Positions 18,321-27,202 of a DNA stretch of 64,000 nucleotides are shown piece by piece. Both the position numbers and the translations under genes were made by a program. Each line of letters opens with the position of its first letter. Position 1 is the stretch's first letter. The notes beneath the pieces were generated by a model. The model saw only the letters and a list, made by a program, of their open reading frames with translations. It was not told the DNA's origin and searched no databases. Origin of the DNA: Deltaproteobacteria bacterium (GTDB lineage: Bacteria; Desulfobacterota; Binatia; Binatales; Binataceae); assembly GCA_021780755.1 (NCBI GenBank), contig JAJXYF010000010.1, forward strand, positions 73,859 to 137,858, read 5' to 3'.

Positions 18321-19334
18321 GTGACTAAATCCTGGCGGCGCAAGCTGTCGGCGGTGGTAGAATCGACGCTGATGCCGACGGCTACCGAAATTTCGGGGTA
18401 CAGCGTAGGGAAAGCGATCCGGTCGAAATCGATTCTGGTGATCTTCCCGGGGGCGCTCGGCGACCTGATTTGTCTGATTCCGACGCTGCAAGCGCTGGCG
18501 AAACGGCACGATGGAGCGCCGCTCGAGTTGATGGCGCGGGCGGAGTTGGCACGCTTCGCGACCGGGCGGCTCGGCGTCGCTCATGGGCATTCGATAGACC
18601 GGCGCGAGGTCGCTCAATTGTTCGCGGCGGGTGCCGGGCCGATCGCGGTCGAAGCGCGGGCGTTCTTTGGATCGTTTGCTCAAGTCTGTTCGTTTTTTGC
18701 CTCTGACGATGAGCATTTCATAGCCGCTCTCGACGCGGCCAGCAGCGGTCGTGCGAGCCATTTTCCCTTCCGGCCACCGGCCGCGGGACACGTCGCGGCG
18801 GGCTATCTGCGTGAAATCGATGTGACGGTCAGCGAAGAAGAGGCGGCGAGGCTCGATTGTTCGTTTGAACTTCACCGCGAGGACCTTGATATGGCGGAGG
18901 ATCGGCTGGCGGGGCTGGGTCTCTACGTTGGAAATTACGCGCTGATACTGCCGGGGAGCGGGAGTATCGCGAAGAACTGGCCGGCGCAGAATTTTGTGGC
19001 GCTGGCGGAAATGCTGGCGCGGCGGATGCGCCCACTGGTGGTTCTTGGGCCGGCGGAGGCGGGGCTTGAGCCGATATTTACCGCGCGCGCATTGCCGGTA
19101 GTCGCGAATATCGAGTTGGCGGAAGTCGCGGCGCTGGCGCGACTGGCGGGCTGTTTCGTCGGCAATGATTCGGGCGCGTCACATTTGGCGGCGGCGGCCG
19201 GAGCGCGCGGAGTCGCGATCTTCGGGCCGACCGACCCCGAGCGCTGGCGACCGCTGGGGCGCACGACGGTGATGCGCCGGGAGCCGTTGAGCGCACTCGC
19301 GCCGGCGGAGGTCGCGGCAGCGCTCGGCATGTAG
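18321..19334 (+). CDS. Glycosyltransferase family 9 (heptosyltransferase-like)
   Basis: GT9 enzyme of up to 337 aa, expected to add a heptose or related sugar to a lipopolysaccharide core or another glycan. The N-terminal SILVIFPGALGDLICLIPTL and C-terminal CFVGNDSGASHLAAAAG plus AIFGPTDPERW motifs define the family. The mid-domain ILPGSGSIAKNWPAQNF is the nucleotide-sugar loop. The listed start is GTG 18321; ATG 18372 begins closer to the conserved domain and is equally possible. It stands alone, not in an LPS cluster, and is followed by an intergenic palindromic repeat. Confidence 0.87.
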   Translation: MTKSWRRKLSAVVESTLMPTATEISGYSVGKAIRSKSILVIFPGALGDLICLIPTLQALAKRHDGAPLELMARAELARFATGRLGVAHGHSIDRREVAQLFAAGAGPIAVEARAFFGSFAQVCSFFASDDEHFIAALDAASSGRASHFPFRPPAAGHVAAGYLREIDVTVSEEEAARLDCSFELHREDLDMAEDRLAGLGLYVGNYALILPGSGSIAKNWPAQNFVALAEMLARRMRPLVVLGPAEAGLEPIFTARALPVVANIELAEVAALARLAGCFVGNDSGASHLAAAAGARGVAIFGPTDPERWRPLGRTTVMRREPLSALAPAEVAAALGM

Positions 19335-19350
19335 CCAATTGTCAAGGAAC

Positions 19351-19392
19351 GCAAAATTGGAATTTTCTCGCTGAAACCTGACGAGGTTTCAG
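19351..19392 (+). repeat. Dispersed palindromic repeat family 1, copy C
   Basis: It starts 17 bp after the GT9 stop. An AAAATT...TTTTC segment leads into a perfect 9-bp hairpin with arms CTGAAACCT / AGGTTTCAG and a GACG loop (19371-19392). This is the most regular copy of the family. Its 3' flank matches the flank of copy D exactly over 16 bases on the opposite strand. Confidence 0.6.
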
Positions 19393-19636
19393 ACTTCCCG
19401 CCACATAAATGCGAGCTCGGCCCTGTGAAAACCGTTTCAGTGCGAGGGCGAATAATTCTGAAAAGGACGGTTCCCGCGAGCGGTGCGATGGTTACAATAA
19501 TGGTAGGAGTGCGTGCCGAACAGGCGTTTGTCGGATAGATTAATCTTGAATAGGAAAGACACACCCGGACGATTAGTCGCGCCGCGACGAGAGCGGAATC
19601 CGTCCGAGAGCCAACACCAGAGAGTAAGATAGAACC
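19393..19636. other. Leader region upstream of htpX
   Basis: After the repeat, about 245 bp hold no supported gene. The moderately AT-rich part around 19528-19560 probably contains the htpX promoter, but I do not see a convincing -35/-10 pair. A GTGAAAACC string here recurs after repeat copy B near 36026. Confidence 0.35.
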
Positions 19637-20500
19637 ATGTCGAGTATGATCAAAACGACGCTGCTGCTGGGTGCCTTGACCGGCCTGATAATGTTGATCG
19701 GCGGGATGATGGGCGGTCGCGGCGGCCTGGAGATCGCATTTGTATTCGCGATCGGAATGAATTTCTTCAGCTACTGGTTCTCCGACAAGATGGTGCTGCG
19801 GGCATACGGTGCGCAGCCGCTGGACGCGGCCAGTGCGCCGGACCTCTACGGGATCGTCAACGAGTTGGCCCACTCGGCGAATATCCCGATGCCGAAGCTC
19901 TATCTGATCGACAGCGACACGCCCAACGCGTTTGCGACCGGGCGCAACCCCAAGCATGCGGCGGTGGCGGTGACGCGCGGAATCATGCGGATTTGCACGC
20001 GCGAAGAATTGAAGGGCGTGATTGGGCATGAGCTGTCGCACGTGATCAATCGCGACATTTTGATTAGCTCGATGGCGGCGACGCTGGCGGGCGTGATCAT
20101 GATGGTGGCGTCGATGGCGCGTTGGGGAGCGCTGTTAGGCGGCTTCGGCGGACGCGATGAGAACGATCGGGGCGGCGGCGGGCTGATCACGCTGCTGGCG
20201 ACGGCGATTCTGGCGCCGATTGCGGCGACCATGATTCAGCTCGCGATCTCGCGCACGCGCGAATACCAGGCGGACGCCAGCGGGGCCCATCTGACGCACA
20301 ATCCGCTGTTGCTGGCCAACGCGCTGCGCAAGCTGGAATCGGCCAACGAGCGGATGCCGATGCAGGACGCGACGCCAGCTACGGCGCATATGTTTATCGT
20401 CAATCCCTTGAGCGCCGAGGGGATGTCGCGGCTCTTTTCAACCCATCCGCCGATCGAGGAGCGGATTCGGCGCCTCGAGCAGATGGCACATAGCGGGTAG
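19637..20500 (+). CDS. htpX: Zinc metalloprotease HtpX homologue
   Basis: Membrane-bound M48 protease of 287 aa that degrades misfolded membrane proteins. Two hydrophobic segments (about residues 7-25 and 31-47) precede the catalytic domain. The zinc motif HELSH is at residues 131-135, and the third ligand is the glutamate in [13 protein letters not shown]. Two further hydrophobic segments lie around residues 145-160 and 180-200. Length and layout match E. coli HtpX. The DUF1844 gene begins directly at its stop, indicating coupled translation. Confidence 0.93.
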   Translation: MSSMIKTTLLLGALTGLIMLIGGMMGGRGGLEIAFVFAIGMNFFSYWFSDKMVLRAYGAQPLDAASAPDLYGIVNELAHSANIPMPKLYLIDSDTPNAFATGRNPKHAAVAVTRGIMRICTREELKGVIGHELSHVINRDILISSMAATLAGVIMMVASMARWGALLGGFGGRDENDRGGGGLITLLATAILAPIAATMIQLAISRTREYQADASGAHLTHNPLLLANALRKLESANERMPMQDATPATAHMFIVNPLSAEGMSRLFSTHPPIEERIRRLEQMAHSG

Positions 20501-20503
20501 GTG

Positions 20504-21028
20504 ATGATGGAACGCGAAGAAGAAAAGCCCAAAGCTTTCAAGGTCAACGATCGCCGGCGGTTTTCGTCCGAGGGCGACCTGAAACCGGAGTTCCAGGGGG
20601 GCGAGGAAGCGCCGTCCCCAGCGAGCGCTCCAGAGCCGCCGCCGACCGCGTCGCGACCGACCGCGGCTGACGCGCCGCACGCCCACGCGGGTCATGTGCA
20701 CGATCCGGGGCACGACCATTTTGCGGACCACGATCCGAACGCCGCGCACGCCCCTCATGGACCGGGCGACGCGGCGGCTGAGATGACCTTCGGCACGTTC
20801 CTGGTGGGGCTCTCGACGCAGGCGCTGATGCTGCTCGGCGATATTCCCGATCCGCAGACCGGAAAGCCGGAGCGGGACCTGGTCGGGGCGCAACAGCTAA
20901 TCGATATTATCGGGATGCTGGAGCTGAAGACGCGGGGCAACCTGGATCGTGACGAGGCGCAGCTAATCGAGGCGATTCTCTACGAATTGCGGATGAAGTA
21001 CGTTGAAAGGGCCAAAGGGCGGGGCTGA
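20504..21028 (+). CDS. DUF1844 domain protein with His-rich linker
   Basis: Protein of about 174 aa whose C-terminal 85 residues are a DUF1844 domain (TFGTFLVGLSTQALMLLGDI, DLVGAQQLIDIIGMLELKTR, GNLDRDEAQLIEAILYELR). The function of DUF1844 is unknown. The N-terminal half is a disordered Pro/Ala/Asp-rich linker with many histidines (HAHAGHVHDPGHDH), which could bind metal. GTG, ATG and ATG starts follow one another just after the htpX stop; the first ATG is used here. Pairing with HtpX suggests a link to envelope stress (inference). Confidence 0.82.
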   Translation: MMEREEEKPKAFKVNDRRRFSSEGDLKPEFQGGEEAPSPASAPEPPPTASRPTAADAPHAHAGHVHDPGHDHFADHDPNAAHAPHGPGDAAAEMTFGTFLVGLSTQALMLLGDIPDPQTGKPERDLVGAQQLIDIIGMLELKTRGNLDRDEAQLIEAILYELRMKYVERAKGRG

Positions 21029-21057
21029 TTTCACCGATGGACGTTCGCGATGCTCGG
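21029..21057 (+). repeat. Intergenic repeat family 2, copy 2
   Basis: It begins at the base after the DUF1844 stop codon. It matches the copy after uspA at 26 of 29 positions plus one indel, with the shared core TCGCGA(T)TGCTCGG. A shorter GATGCTCGG string recurs near 21335 in the same gap. Confidence 0.5.
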
Positions 21058-21432
21058 CCCAATCGCGGGCGCGCAGAGCGTGAGCGATTTCGGGGGTTGG
21101 CGGGACATAGCCGCCTACCGAGCTTTGCGAGCGTCCCGAACAAGGAGAGCGTTGCCTAACGATCGTCGACCTCAGCTCCGTCATTCTGAGCGCGGCGCGC
21201 CCTGCGGCAGGCCAAGCCCCGCCGCCACTGCCTGCGCTTCCGAGACCAGCTGAATATACACACCAAATCAGCCGCGAACGACCTTGCCCAGGCTCCGCGA
21301 CCGCAGGCTGATGGGGGAGTCTTTCCCGCCTGCCGATGCTCGGGGCGACGGCCAAGTCGGGCGGGAATGGAGAGAGCGGACGATTTGAGTGACCTGCGCT
21401 TTCCCTGAATCAGAAGAAGGGGAGGGCGGCGA
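21058..21432. other. Long intergenic region before PBP1
   Basis: About 375 bp with no supported gene on either strand; the open frames here have no plausible start or family. It should contain the PBP1 promoter. The composition is mixed, with a short AT-rich patch (GAATATACACACCAAAT) near 21252-21270 that is the best candidate promoter zone. Confidence 0.4.
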
Positions 21433-23853
21433 TTGGCGCGACAGGCGATGGGAGTGAAGCGAGCGATAAAGGTGGGGCTGCTGGGGTTGAGCGCGATCGC
21501 GCTGTTTGCGATCGCGCCAGTGGTATATGAGTTCATGAGCTATTACAGCTCGCTCCAACAGGAAGTGATCGCGCGCTTTTCGGGCAAGCGGTGGACGATC
21601 CCCTCGCGCATCTACTCGGACTCGGTGACGATCTACCCGGGGCAGCGGCTGGACGATGTCGGTTTTTTCGAGCGGATCGCGCGGCTCAATTATCATCGGG
21701 TCGGCACGGCGGCAGAGGTCAACGGGCGGGGCGTTTACTGTTACGATCAGAAGCACGGCAAGCTGCTGATCTTCCTGCACAGCTTTTCTTACCCGTTCAA
21801 GGATTTCCCCGGTGAACTGGTCGGGCTCAAACTGGCGCAGGACGGCACCATCACGTCGATCGACGACGAGGCGTCACGTCAACCGGTGTACTCGATCGAG
21901 CTGGAGCCGGAGCTGCTCGGGGCGATTTTCCAGGGCGATTGGGAGCAGCGGCGGCTGGTGCCGCTGAGCGACATCCCGCCGGCGTTCGTGGATGCGATCC
22001 TGGCCGCCGAGGACCATCGCTTTTACGAACATCATGGGATCGACGTGATGCGCACGCTGAAGGCGGGCTGGATCGATTTCAGCGCGGGACACGTGGTGCA
22101 GGGCGGATCGACGCTGACGCAGCAATTGATGAAGAACTTCTTCCTGACCAGCAAGCGCGACTGGCATCGCAAGGTCAAGGAAGCGCTGATGGCGTATATC
22201 GCGGAGCGGCAGTATTCCAAGGACGAGATTCTGGAAAATTACATTAACGATATCTACCTGGGGCAGCGCGGACAGGAGGGCATCTACGGGATTTGGGAGG
22301 CCTCGGAGTTTTTCTTTTCCAAGGAGCCGCGTGACCTGACGATTGCGGAGATGGCGACGATCGCGGGGATGATTCGATCGCCCAACCGCTATAATCCGAT
22401 GCGCCATTCGAATGCCGCGAGCGTGCGGCGCAACGAGGTCTTGTCGTCGATGCTGCAGGACGGCTACGTGAGCAAGGCGGCCTACGATCTGGCGGTGACC
22501 GAGCCGATCCGCGCGCGCGAGCCGTTTAGCGAGACCAACGACGCGCCGTACTTTGTCGATTACGTCAAACACGAACTGGCCGAACGCTATCCGCCGTCGG
22601 TGCTCACGGGCGAAGGATTGCGCATCTTCACGACGCTCGACGTCCACATGCAGAAGGAAGCGGACCGCGCGATCGACGGCAATTTGCTGCGGCTGGTGGC
22701 GCAACACGCGTCGCTGCGGCGCAAGGAAAAGGGCCAAGAGCTACAGTCATGCCTGGTCGCGATCGAACCGCAAACGGGCAAGATTCGCGCGATGACCGGG
22801 GGCCGCGACTATCGTGAATCGCAATTCAACCGGGTGACCCAATCGAAGCGACAGCCGGGGTCGGCGTTCAAGCCGGTGACCTATCTGGCAGCGCTCGAAG
22901 AGACGCTCGAAGGCGGTCCCGAACATTTCCTGCCGACGACCTATATAGAGGACACCCCGTTTACCTGGCAGGTGGGCGAGACCAGTTGGACGCCGAGGAA
23001 TTTCAAGAATCGCTATTTCGGGCGGGTCACGCTGGAATTCGCGCTCGAGGAGTCGCTCAATTCGGCGACCTCGCGGCTGGCCAACGCGATCGGACTGGAT
23101 CGGGTGCGTGCGATGGCGTCGAAGCTGGGCTTCGGCGACCTGCCGCCGTATCCGTCGATCGTGCTGGGCGGAATCGAAGTGACGCCGATGCAGATCGCCA
23201 ACGCCTATGCGATTCTGGCCAACGAGGGGCTCGACACGCCGCCCTATGCGGTAACCGCGGTGGTCGATCAGAAGAGCCAGGTGATCGAAGGCCATGAACT
23301 AAAGGCCGAGCAGGTGCTGTCGCCCGAACTAGCCTATATGATGGACTTCATGCTCGAGCAGGTGGTCAATCACGGCACTGGCGCGGGCGCGCGCAAGCTG
23401 GGCTTTACGCGGCCGGCGGCCGGCAAGACCGGTACTACCAACGATTCGGTCGATGCGTGGTTCGCCGGTTTCACGCCAAACCTGCTTGCCGTGGTGTGGA
23501 CGGGCTTCGATCAAAAAGAAGCCGTGGGACTGACCGGCGCGGAAGCCTCGCTGCCGGCGTGGACGGAGTTCATGAAGGCGGCGACGGCGCCGCGCCCGGC
23601 ACTCGATTTCGGAATACCGCCGGGAGTGGCGCTGGCCAACATCGATCCGCTGACGGGATACCTGGCGGGGCCGTATTGCCCGGTGACAATCCAGGGCGTA
23701 TTCCCGAAGGACATGGTGCCCACCCAGGCGTGCCCGTTCCATACATCGGCAGGCGCGACGACGCCGGCCGCGGCCACCGGCGAGGACGCAGGTGCGAGCG
23801 CGGGTGCGAACTGGGAGCCGGCGCCGGACGAGGTGGGTGCGCCGAACGATTGA
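21433..23853 (+). CDS. Class A penicillin-binding protein (PBP1 type, bifunctional)
   Basis: Peptidoglycan synthase of 806 aa with glycosyltransferase and transpeptidase activity. An N-terminal membrane helix (about residues 12-32) is followed by a UB2H-like segment (TIPSRIYSDSVTIYPGQRLD), which in PBP1b binds a lipoprotein activator. The GT51 motifs are AAEDHRFYEHHGID (catalytic Glu about 192) and GGSTLTQQLMKN. The transpeptidase motifs are QPGSAFKPV (active serine about 477), SLNSATS and GKTGTT (about 663). The C-terminus is an Ala/Gly/Pro-rich tail. TTG 21433 is chosen because GGGGAGG lies eight bases upstream; ATG 21448 is the alternative. Confidence 0.93.
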   Translation: MARQAMGVKRAIKVGLLGLSAIALFAIAPVVYEFMSYYSSLQQEVIARFSGKRWTIPSRIYSDSVTIYPGQRLDDVGFFERIARLNYHRVGTAAEVNGRGVYCYDQKHGKLLIFLHSFSYPFKDFPGELVGLKLAQDGTITSIDDEASRQPVYSIELEPELLGAIFQGDWEQRRLVPLSDIPPAFVDAILAAEDHRFYEHHGIDVMRTLKAGWIDFSAGHVVQGGSTLTQQLMKNFFLTSKRDWHRKVKEALMAYIAERQYSKDEILENYINDIYLGQRGQEGIYGIWEASEFFFSKEPRDLTIAEMATIAGMIRSPNRYNPMRHSNAASVRRNEVLSSMLQDGYVSKAAYDLAVTEPIRAREPFSETNDAPYFVDYVKHELAERYPPSVLTGEGLRIFTTLDVHMQKEADRAIDGNLLRLVAQHASLRRKEKGQELQSCLVAIEPQTGKIRAMTGGRDYRESQFNRVTQSKRQPGSAFKPVTYLAALEETLEGGPEHFLPTTYIEDTPFTWQVGETSWTPRNFKNRYFGRVTLEFALEESLNSATSRLANAIGLDRVRAMASKLGFGDLPPYPSIVLGGIEVTPMQIANAYAILANEGLDTPPYAVTAVVDQKSQVIEGHELKAEQVLSPELAYMMDFMLEQVVNHGTGAGARKLGFTRPAAGKTGTTNDSVDAWFAGFTPNLLAVVWTGFDQKEAVGLTGAEASLPAWTEFMKAATAPRPALDFGIPPGVALANIDPLTGYLAGPYCPVTIQGVFPKDMVPTQACPFHTSAGATTPAAATGEDAGASAGANWEPAPDEVGAPND

Positions 23854-23900
23854 AGTGGGTGCGTGGATGGCCCGCGCGCGCATATAATTCAGTGAATCGA

Positions 23901-25193
23901 ATGAGTACCAAATCGACGCGACGAGGCTTTTCGTTTGCGAGCGCGATGATGCTGACGTTAGGCGCGTTGTGGGGGAGCGCTGGCGGCGTACACGCCGCGA
24001 GCGGAGCGCCCGCGGCCGGCGTCGCCGGCCTGCGCACGGAGCGTGCGTGGGCGGCGGCGGGCGGCTTTGCGGCAGCAGGGGACGGTATCGCGATACCGTC
24101 CCCTGCTGCCGTGGCGGGGCGCGTGGTGATCGTGCATCTCGACGAGGAGAGCGTACCGGCGGCGGAGAATCCGGGCGCGCCGGCGCTCGGCGGCGACGCG
24201 TCGGGGAGCAACCCCGGGCCATCGGCGGATTGGGAGCGGGTACCGGCGGCGAGTACGCCGCCGGCAGCGGGAAATTCGGCGTCGGCGGCGCCGAATGGCG
24301 CGTCGCAATCGGCGACTGGCGCGTCATCGGCAGGCGCATCGGCGAGCGACGGCGCAAGCGCGAGGAGTGCGGCGACGCCCGCGGGCACGCAGCCACAGTC
24401 GCGACCGGCAGCGCCGGTCGCGACTGTGGCGAGCGCGCAGCGCGCATCGGCGACCGACGCGAGTAACGGCGCGGGCGCGGTGATGACCGGTATGGCGACG
24501 GGGGTCGCGGGCGGTGGGGGAGAGCAGCGTGCGGACCTCGGTCCGCCGCCAGCGCTCGACCTGAGTGCGATCCAGAGCGGTCCCGACCTGTCGTCGATCT
24601 CGTTAGACGGCGAGTTCAAGCAGGCGGACACGCCGGCGCGGGCGGCGGCGCTGCGGGTCACGGAGCAGGCGCGGGTAGAGCTGGCGGCGGGTAACGTCGA
24701 TGCCGCGCTGCGCGAGCTCAGCCACGCGGTCTCGATCGATCCGGGCAATCCGTTCGAATATTTTTACCTGGGACGCGCCTATATAGCGCGCGGAAATTAC
24801 GCACAGGCGCTGACGTTTTTCGAGCGGGCCGAGATAGGCTTTGCGGCGCGGCCGGATTGGCTCGGTGAGACGGTGGGCTTCGAGGGTGCGTGCGATGAGG
24901 AACTCGGCCAGATGAGCAACGCGGCACTGGCCTACCGACGGGCCTTGGGATCGGCGCCCAACAATTTGAGGGCACGCGTCGGATATTCTCGGCTGGCGGG
25001 ATATCTGCCGGGTACTGCCACCGCGGATGCGTCGGCGCCGACCGGTACAGCAAGCGGCGAGGCGCCGCCTCCGCCCGAGCGCAGCGCAGCCGGACCCGCG
25101 CCGGCGGAAGCTCCGCCACCGCCGCCGCCAGCACCTGCGGCACCCGCGGACGATTGGCAAAAGAGTCCCTCGGCTGCCGATCAGCCGGATTAA
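23901..25193 (+). CDS. Secreted TPR protein with low-complexity, palindrome-rich region
   Basis: Exported protein of 430 aa. A signal peptide covers about residues 1-33, ending near VHAASG. Residues 34-220 are Ala/Gly/Ser/Pro-rich with no clear fold. Residues 225-370 form two or three TPR-like repeats (AALRVTEQARVELAAGNVDA, YFYLGRAYIARGNYAQALTFF, ALAYRRALGSAPNN), suggesting a periplasmic scaffold. The tail is Pro/Ala-rich. The gene starts 47 bp after PBP1 and may help cell-wall synthesis (inference). The low-complexity stretch encodes six perfect inverted repeats, including a 42-bp palindrome, which is abnormal for coding DNA. Confidence 0.82.
   Translation: MSTKSTRRGFSFASAMMLTLGALWGSAGGVHAASGAPAAGVAGLRTERAWAAAGGFAAAGDGIAIPSPAAVAGRVVIVHLDEESVPAAENPGAPALGGDASGSNPGPSADWERVPAASTPPAAGNSASAAPNGASQSATGASSAGASASDGASARSAATPAGTQPQSRPAAPVATVASAQRASATDASNGAGAVMTGMATGVAGGGGEQRADLGPPPALDLSAIQSGPDLSSISLDGEFKQADTPARAAALRVTEQARVELAAGNVDAALRELSHAVSIDPGNPFEYFYLGRAYIARGNYAQALTFFERAEIGFAARPDWLGETVGFEGACDEELGQMSNAALAYRRALGSAPNNLRARVGYSRLAGYLPGTATADASAPTGTASGEAPPPPERSAAGPAPAEAPPPPPPAPAAPADDWQKSPSAADQPD
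24070..24111. repeat. Perfect 42-bp palindrome inside the TPR gene
   Basis: Each half is 21 bp and the centre is TATCG/CGATA with no loop. It encodes Ala/Gly/Pro-rich residues around GDGIAIPSPAA. A perfect palindrome of this length is not expected by chance and would be unstable in many hosts, so it may be an inserted mobile palindrome or an assembly artefact. Confidence 0.85.
24392..24430. repeat. Perfect 18-bp stem-loop inside the TPR gene
   Basis: The arms 24392-24409 and 24413-24430 are exact reverse complements around an AGC loop. It lies 281 bp downstream of the 42-bp palindrome in the same low-complexity coding region. Shorter perfect hairpins occur at 23983-23998, 24014-24030, 24033-24047 and 24243-24264. 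Confidence 0.85.
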
Positions 25194-25241
25194 CATCGGC
25201 GCGGTCTGCCGCTAGTGTAAAGGCCGTATCCGCACACGATT

Positions 25242-26246
25242 ATGCTCATTCTTGGAATCGAATCGTCATGTGATGACGCCGCGGCGGCGGTGATCGAAAC
25301 CGATCGCCCCGGGGTGGCGACGGTGCGCGCCAGCGCGGTCGCGAACCAGGACGATATTCATCGCGCGTACGGCGGTATCGTGCCCGAACTCGCGTCGCGC
25401 AATCACGTGATAACGATTTTGCCGGTGATCGAGCGGGCGCTCGCGGGCGCTGGATGTACGCTTGGCGACATTGAGGGCGTCGCGGTGACGCGCGGACCGG
25501 GGCTGGTCGGTTCGCTGCTGGTCGGGCTCATGTGCGCGAAGGGATTGGCGCAAGGGGCGGGAATCGCGCTGGTCGGCGTGAACCATCTCGAGGGCCATCT
25601 GCTGGCGCCGCTGATCGAGCACGAAGTCGCGATGCCGTATCTGGCGCTGGTGGTCTCGGGCGGCCATACGGCGATCTTCGCGGTCGAGGATTTCGGGCGT
25701 TATCGGCGGCTGGGATCGACGCGCGACGACGCGGCGGGCGAAGCCTTCGACAAGGTCGCGAAGTTGATGGGGCTGGGCTACCCGGGCGGAAAGATTATCG
25801 ATGAGATGTCGCGCGAAGGCGCTCGCGATCGGGTGAAGATCACGCGCGCGCGGGTGAAGGGTGCGCCGCTTGACTTCAGCTTCAGCGGGGTCAAGACGGC
25901 GGTGGCGCTCTACCTCGCGAGCCCGGCGGGCGTGGCGACGGCGGCCGCGGATCTCGCCGCGAGCTTTCAGGAGGCGGTGGTCGAGATGCTGATTCGGCCG
26001 ACGATGGCGGCGGCGCGTGACCTGGACGCCTCGACGATCGCGCTGACCGGCGGAGTGGCGGCAAACTCGCGCCTGCGCGAGCGATTGGCGGCGGCGGCCG
26101 AGGCTGACGGACGGCGGCTGGTCGCGCCATCGTTCAAATATTGCACCGACAATGCGGCGATGATCGCGCTGGCGGGGAGCTACCGTCTGCTGCGCGGGGA
26201 GCGCGACCCGCTGACGATCGACGCCGAGGCCAACCTCGCATTGTGA
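25242..26246 (+). CDS. tsaD: tRNA threonylcarbamoyladenosine transferase subunit TsaD
   Basis: Kae1/TsaD protein of 334 aa that transfers threonylcarbamoyl to A37 of ANN-decoding tRNAs with TsaB and TsaE. The ASKHA nucleotide motif GIESSCDDAAAA opens the protein. The metal ligands are H115 and H119 in NHLEGH and D303 in YCTDNAA. SGGHTAIF, GEAFDKVAKLMGLGYPGG and GGVAANSRLRE are also present. The stop overlaps the GTG of rsmA. tsaB and tsaE are not in the window. Confidence 0.96.
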   Translation: MLILGIESSCDDAAAAVIETDRPGVATVRASAVANQDDIHRAYGGIVPELASRNHVITILPVIERALAGAGCTLGDIEGVAVTRGPGLVGSLLVGLMCAKGLAQGAGIALVGVNHLEGHLLAPLIEHEVAMPYLALVVSGGHTAIFAVEDFGRYRRLGSTRDDAAGEAFDKVAKLMGLGYPGGKIIDEMSREGARDRVKITRARVKGAPLDFSFSGVKTAVALYLASPAGVATAAADLAASFQEAVVEMLIRPTMAAARDLDASTIALTGGVAANSRLRERLAAAAEADGRRLVAPSFKYCTDNAAMIALAGSYRLLRGERDPLTIDAEANLAL

Positions 26247-27202
26247 CGCGCGCGCGCGAATTGGACGGTGGCGCAAACGCATCGGAGCGCGGCGGCAGGT
26301 TGCGACCGTCGGGCGCGCTGGCGGTGGCGGGAGTGCGCCCGCACAAGTCGAAGGGACAGAACTTCCTGGTGCAGCCGCGCGTCGCCGATCGGATCGTCGA
26401 GGCGGCGGAGATCGCGAGCGGTGACGACGTTATCGAGATCGGTCCCGGCCTCGGCATCCTGAGCGAACGAATCGCCGAACGTCCGGTGCGCCGCATGACG
26501 CTGATCGAATTGGACCAGCGGCTGGCGTCGCAATTAACTGAACGCTTTGCGGCGGACGCGCGCGTGGTCGTAATCAATCGGGATTTTCTCGCTCTCGCGC
26601 CGCAGGATTTTCCCGTTTTCGCGCCGCACGATGCGCTCGTTCGGGGCGTTTACGAAATTCCGCATGATGCGCCGCTGCGGGTCGTCGCGAATCTGCCTTT
26701 CAATGTTGCCGCGGCAATTCTCGAGCGGCTGTGCGCGATGCAGGCGCGGATCGCGCGGATGGTCTTGATGTTTCAGCGCGAAGTCGCCGAACGGATTCGG
26801 TCGCGGACAGGCGCCGGCAACTACGGCGCGCTCAGCGTGTACACCGCGATGTATTGGGAAATCGAAGGGCATTTTCGCGTCGCGGCCGGCAGCTTCCATC
26901 CCAGGCCCAAGGTTGACGCCGAGGTCCTGACGTTCGCGCCGCGCCGGCCGATGCCGTTTGCGCCGCGAGAGGAGGGTGGCGTGCTGGCGACGGTGCGAGC
27001 GGCGTTTTCGGCGCCGCGCAAGACGCTGCGCAACGCGGTTGGGCGGGCGCTCGCGCTCGAACCGGGGGCGCTGGAAGACCTGTTCAAAAGGGCCGTGATC
27101 GATCCGGCGGCGCGCGCGGCGACGCTCACGGTGGGCGATTTCGTGCGACTCGCCCGTGCGCTCAAGCTGGATTCGCAAACCGTGGACGATCGCGATGCCT
27201 GA
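26243..27202 (+). CDS. rsmA: 16S rRNA dimethyladenosine transferase RsmA (KsgA)
   Basis: Dimethylates two adjacent adenosines near the 3' end of 16S rRNA; 319 aa. The motifs KSKGQNFLVQP, VIEIGPGLGILSERI (SAM loop), LIELDQRLA, NLPFNVAAAIL (the NLPF/Y catalytic motif) and MFQREVAERI are in family order. The start is GTG 26243, which overlaps the tsaD stop in a GTGA tetranucleotide; this supports it over longer upstream starts. The N-terminal 35 residues before the domain are a polar extension. It overlaps mutM by 8 bp. Confidence 0.94.
   Translation: MTRARELDGGANASERGGRLRPSGALAVAGVRPHKSKGQNFLVQPRVADRIVEAAEIASGDDVIEIGPGLGILSERIAERPVRRMTLIELDQRLASQLTERFAADARVVVINRDFLALAPQDFPVFAPHDALVRGVYEIPHDAPLRVVANLPFNVAAAILERLCAMQARIARMVLMFQREVAERIRSRTGAGNYGALSVYTAMYWEIEGHFRVAAGSFHPRPKVDAEVLTFAPRRPMPFAPREEGGVLATVRAAFSAPRKTLRNAVGRALALEPGALEDLFKRAVIDPAARAATLTVGDFVRLARALKLDSQTVDDRDA

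Noticed and set aside
21874-22737. A 287-aa open frame antisense to PBP1
   Set aside because: Composition is that of a shadow frame; the sense gene has all catalytic motifs.
25266-26282. A 338-aa open frame antisense to tsaD
   Set aside because: Arg-rich, no family features and fully overlapped by a certain gene on the other strand.
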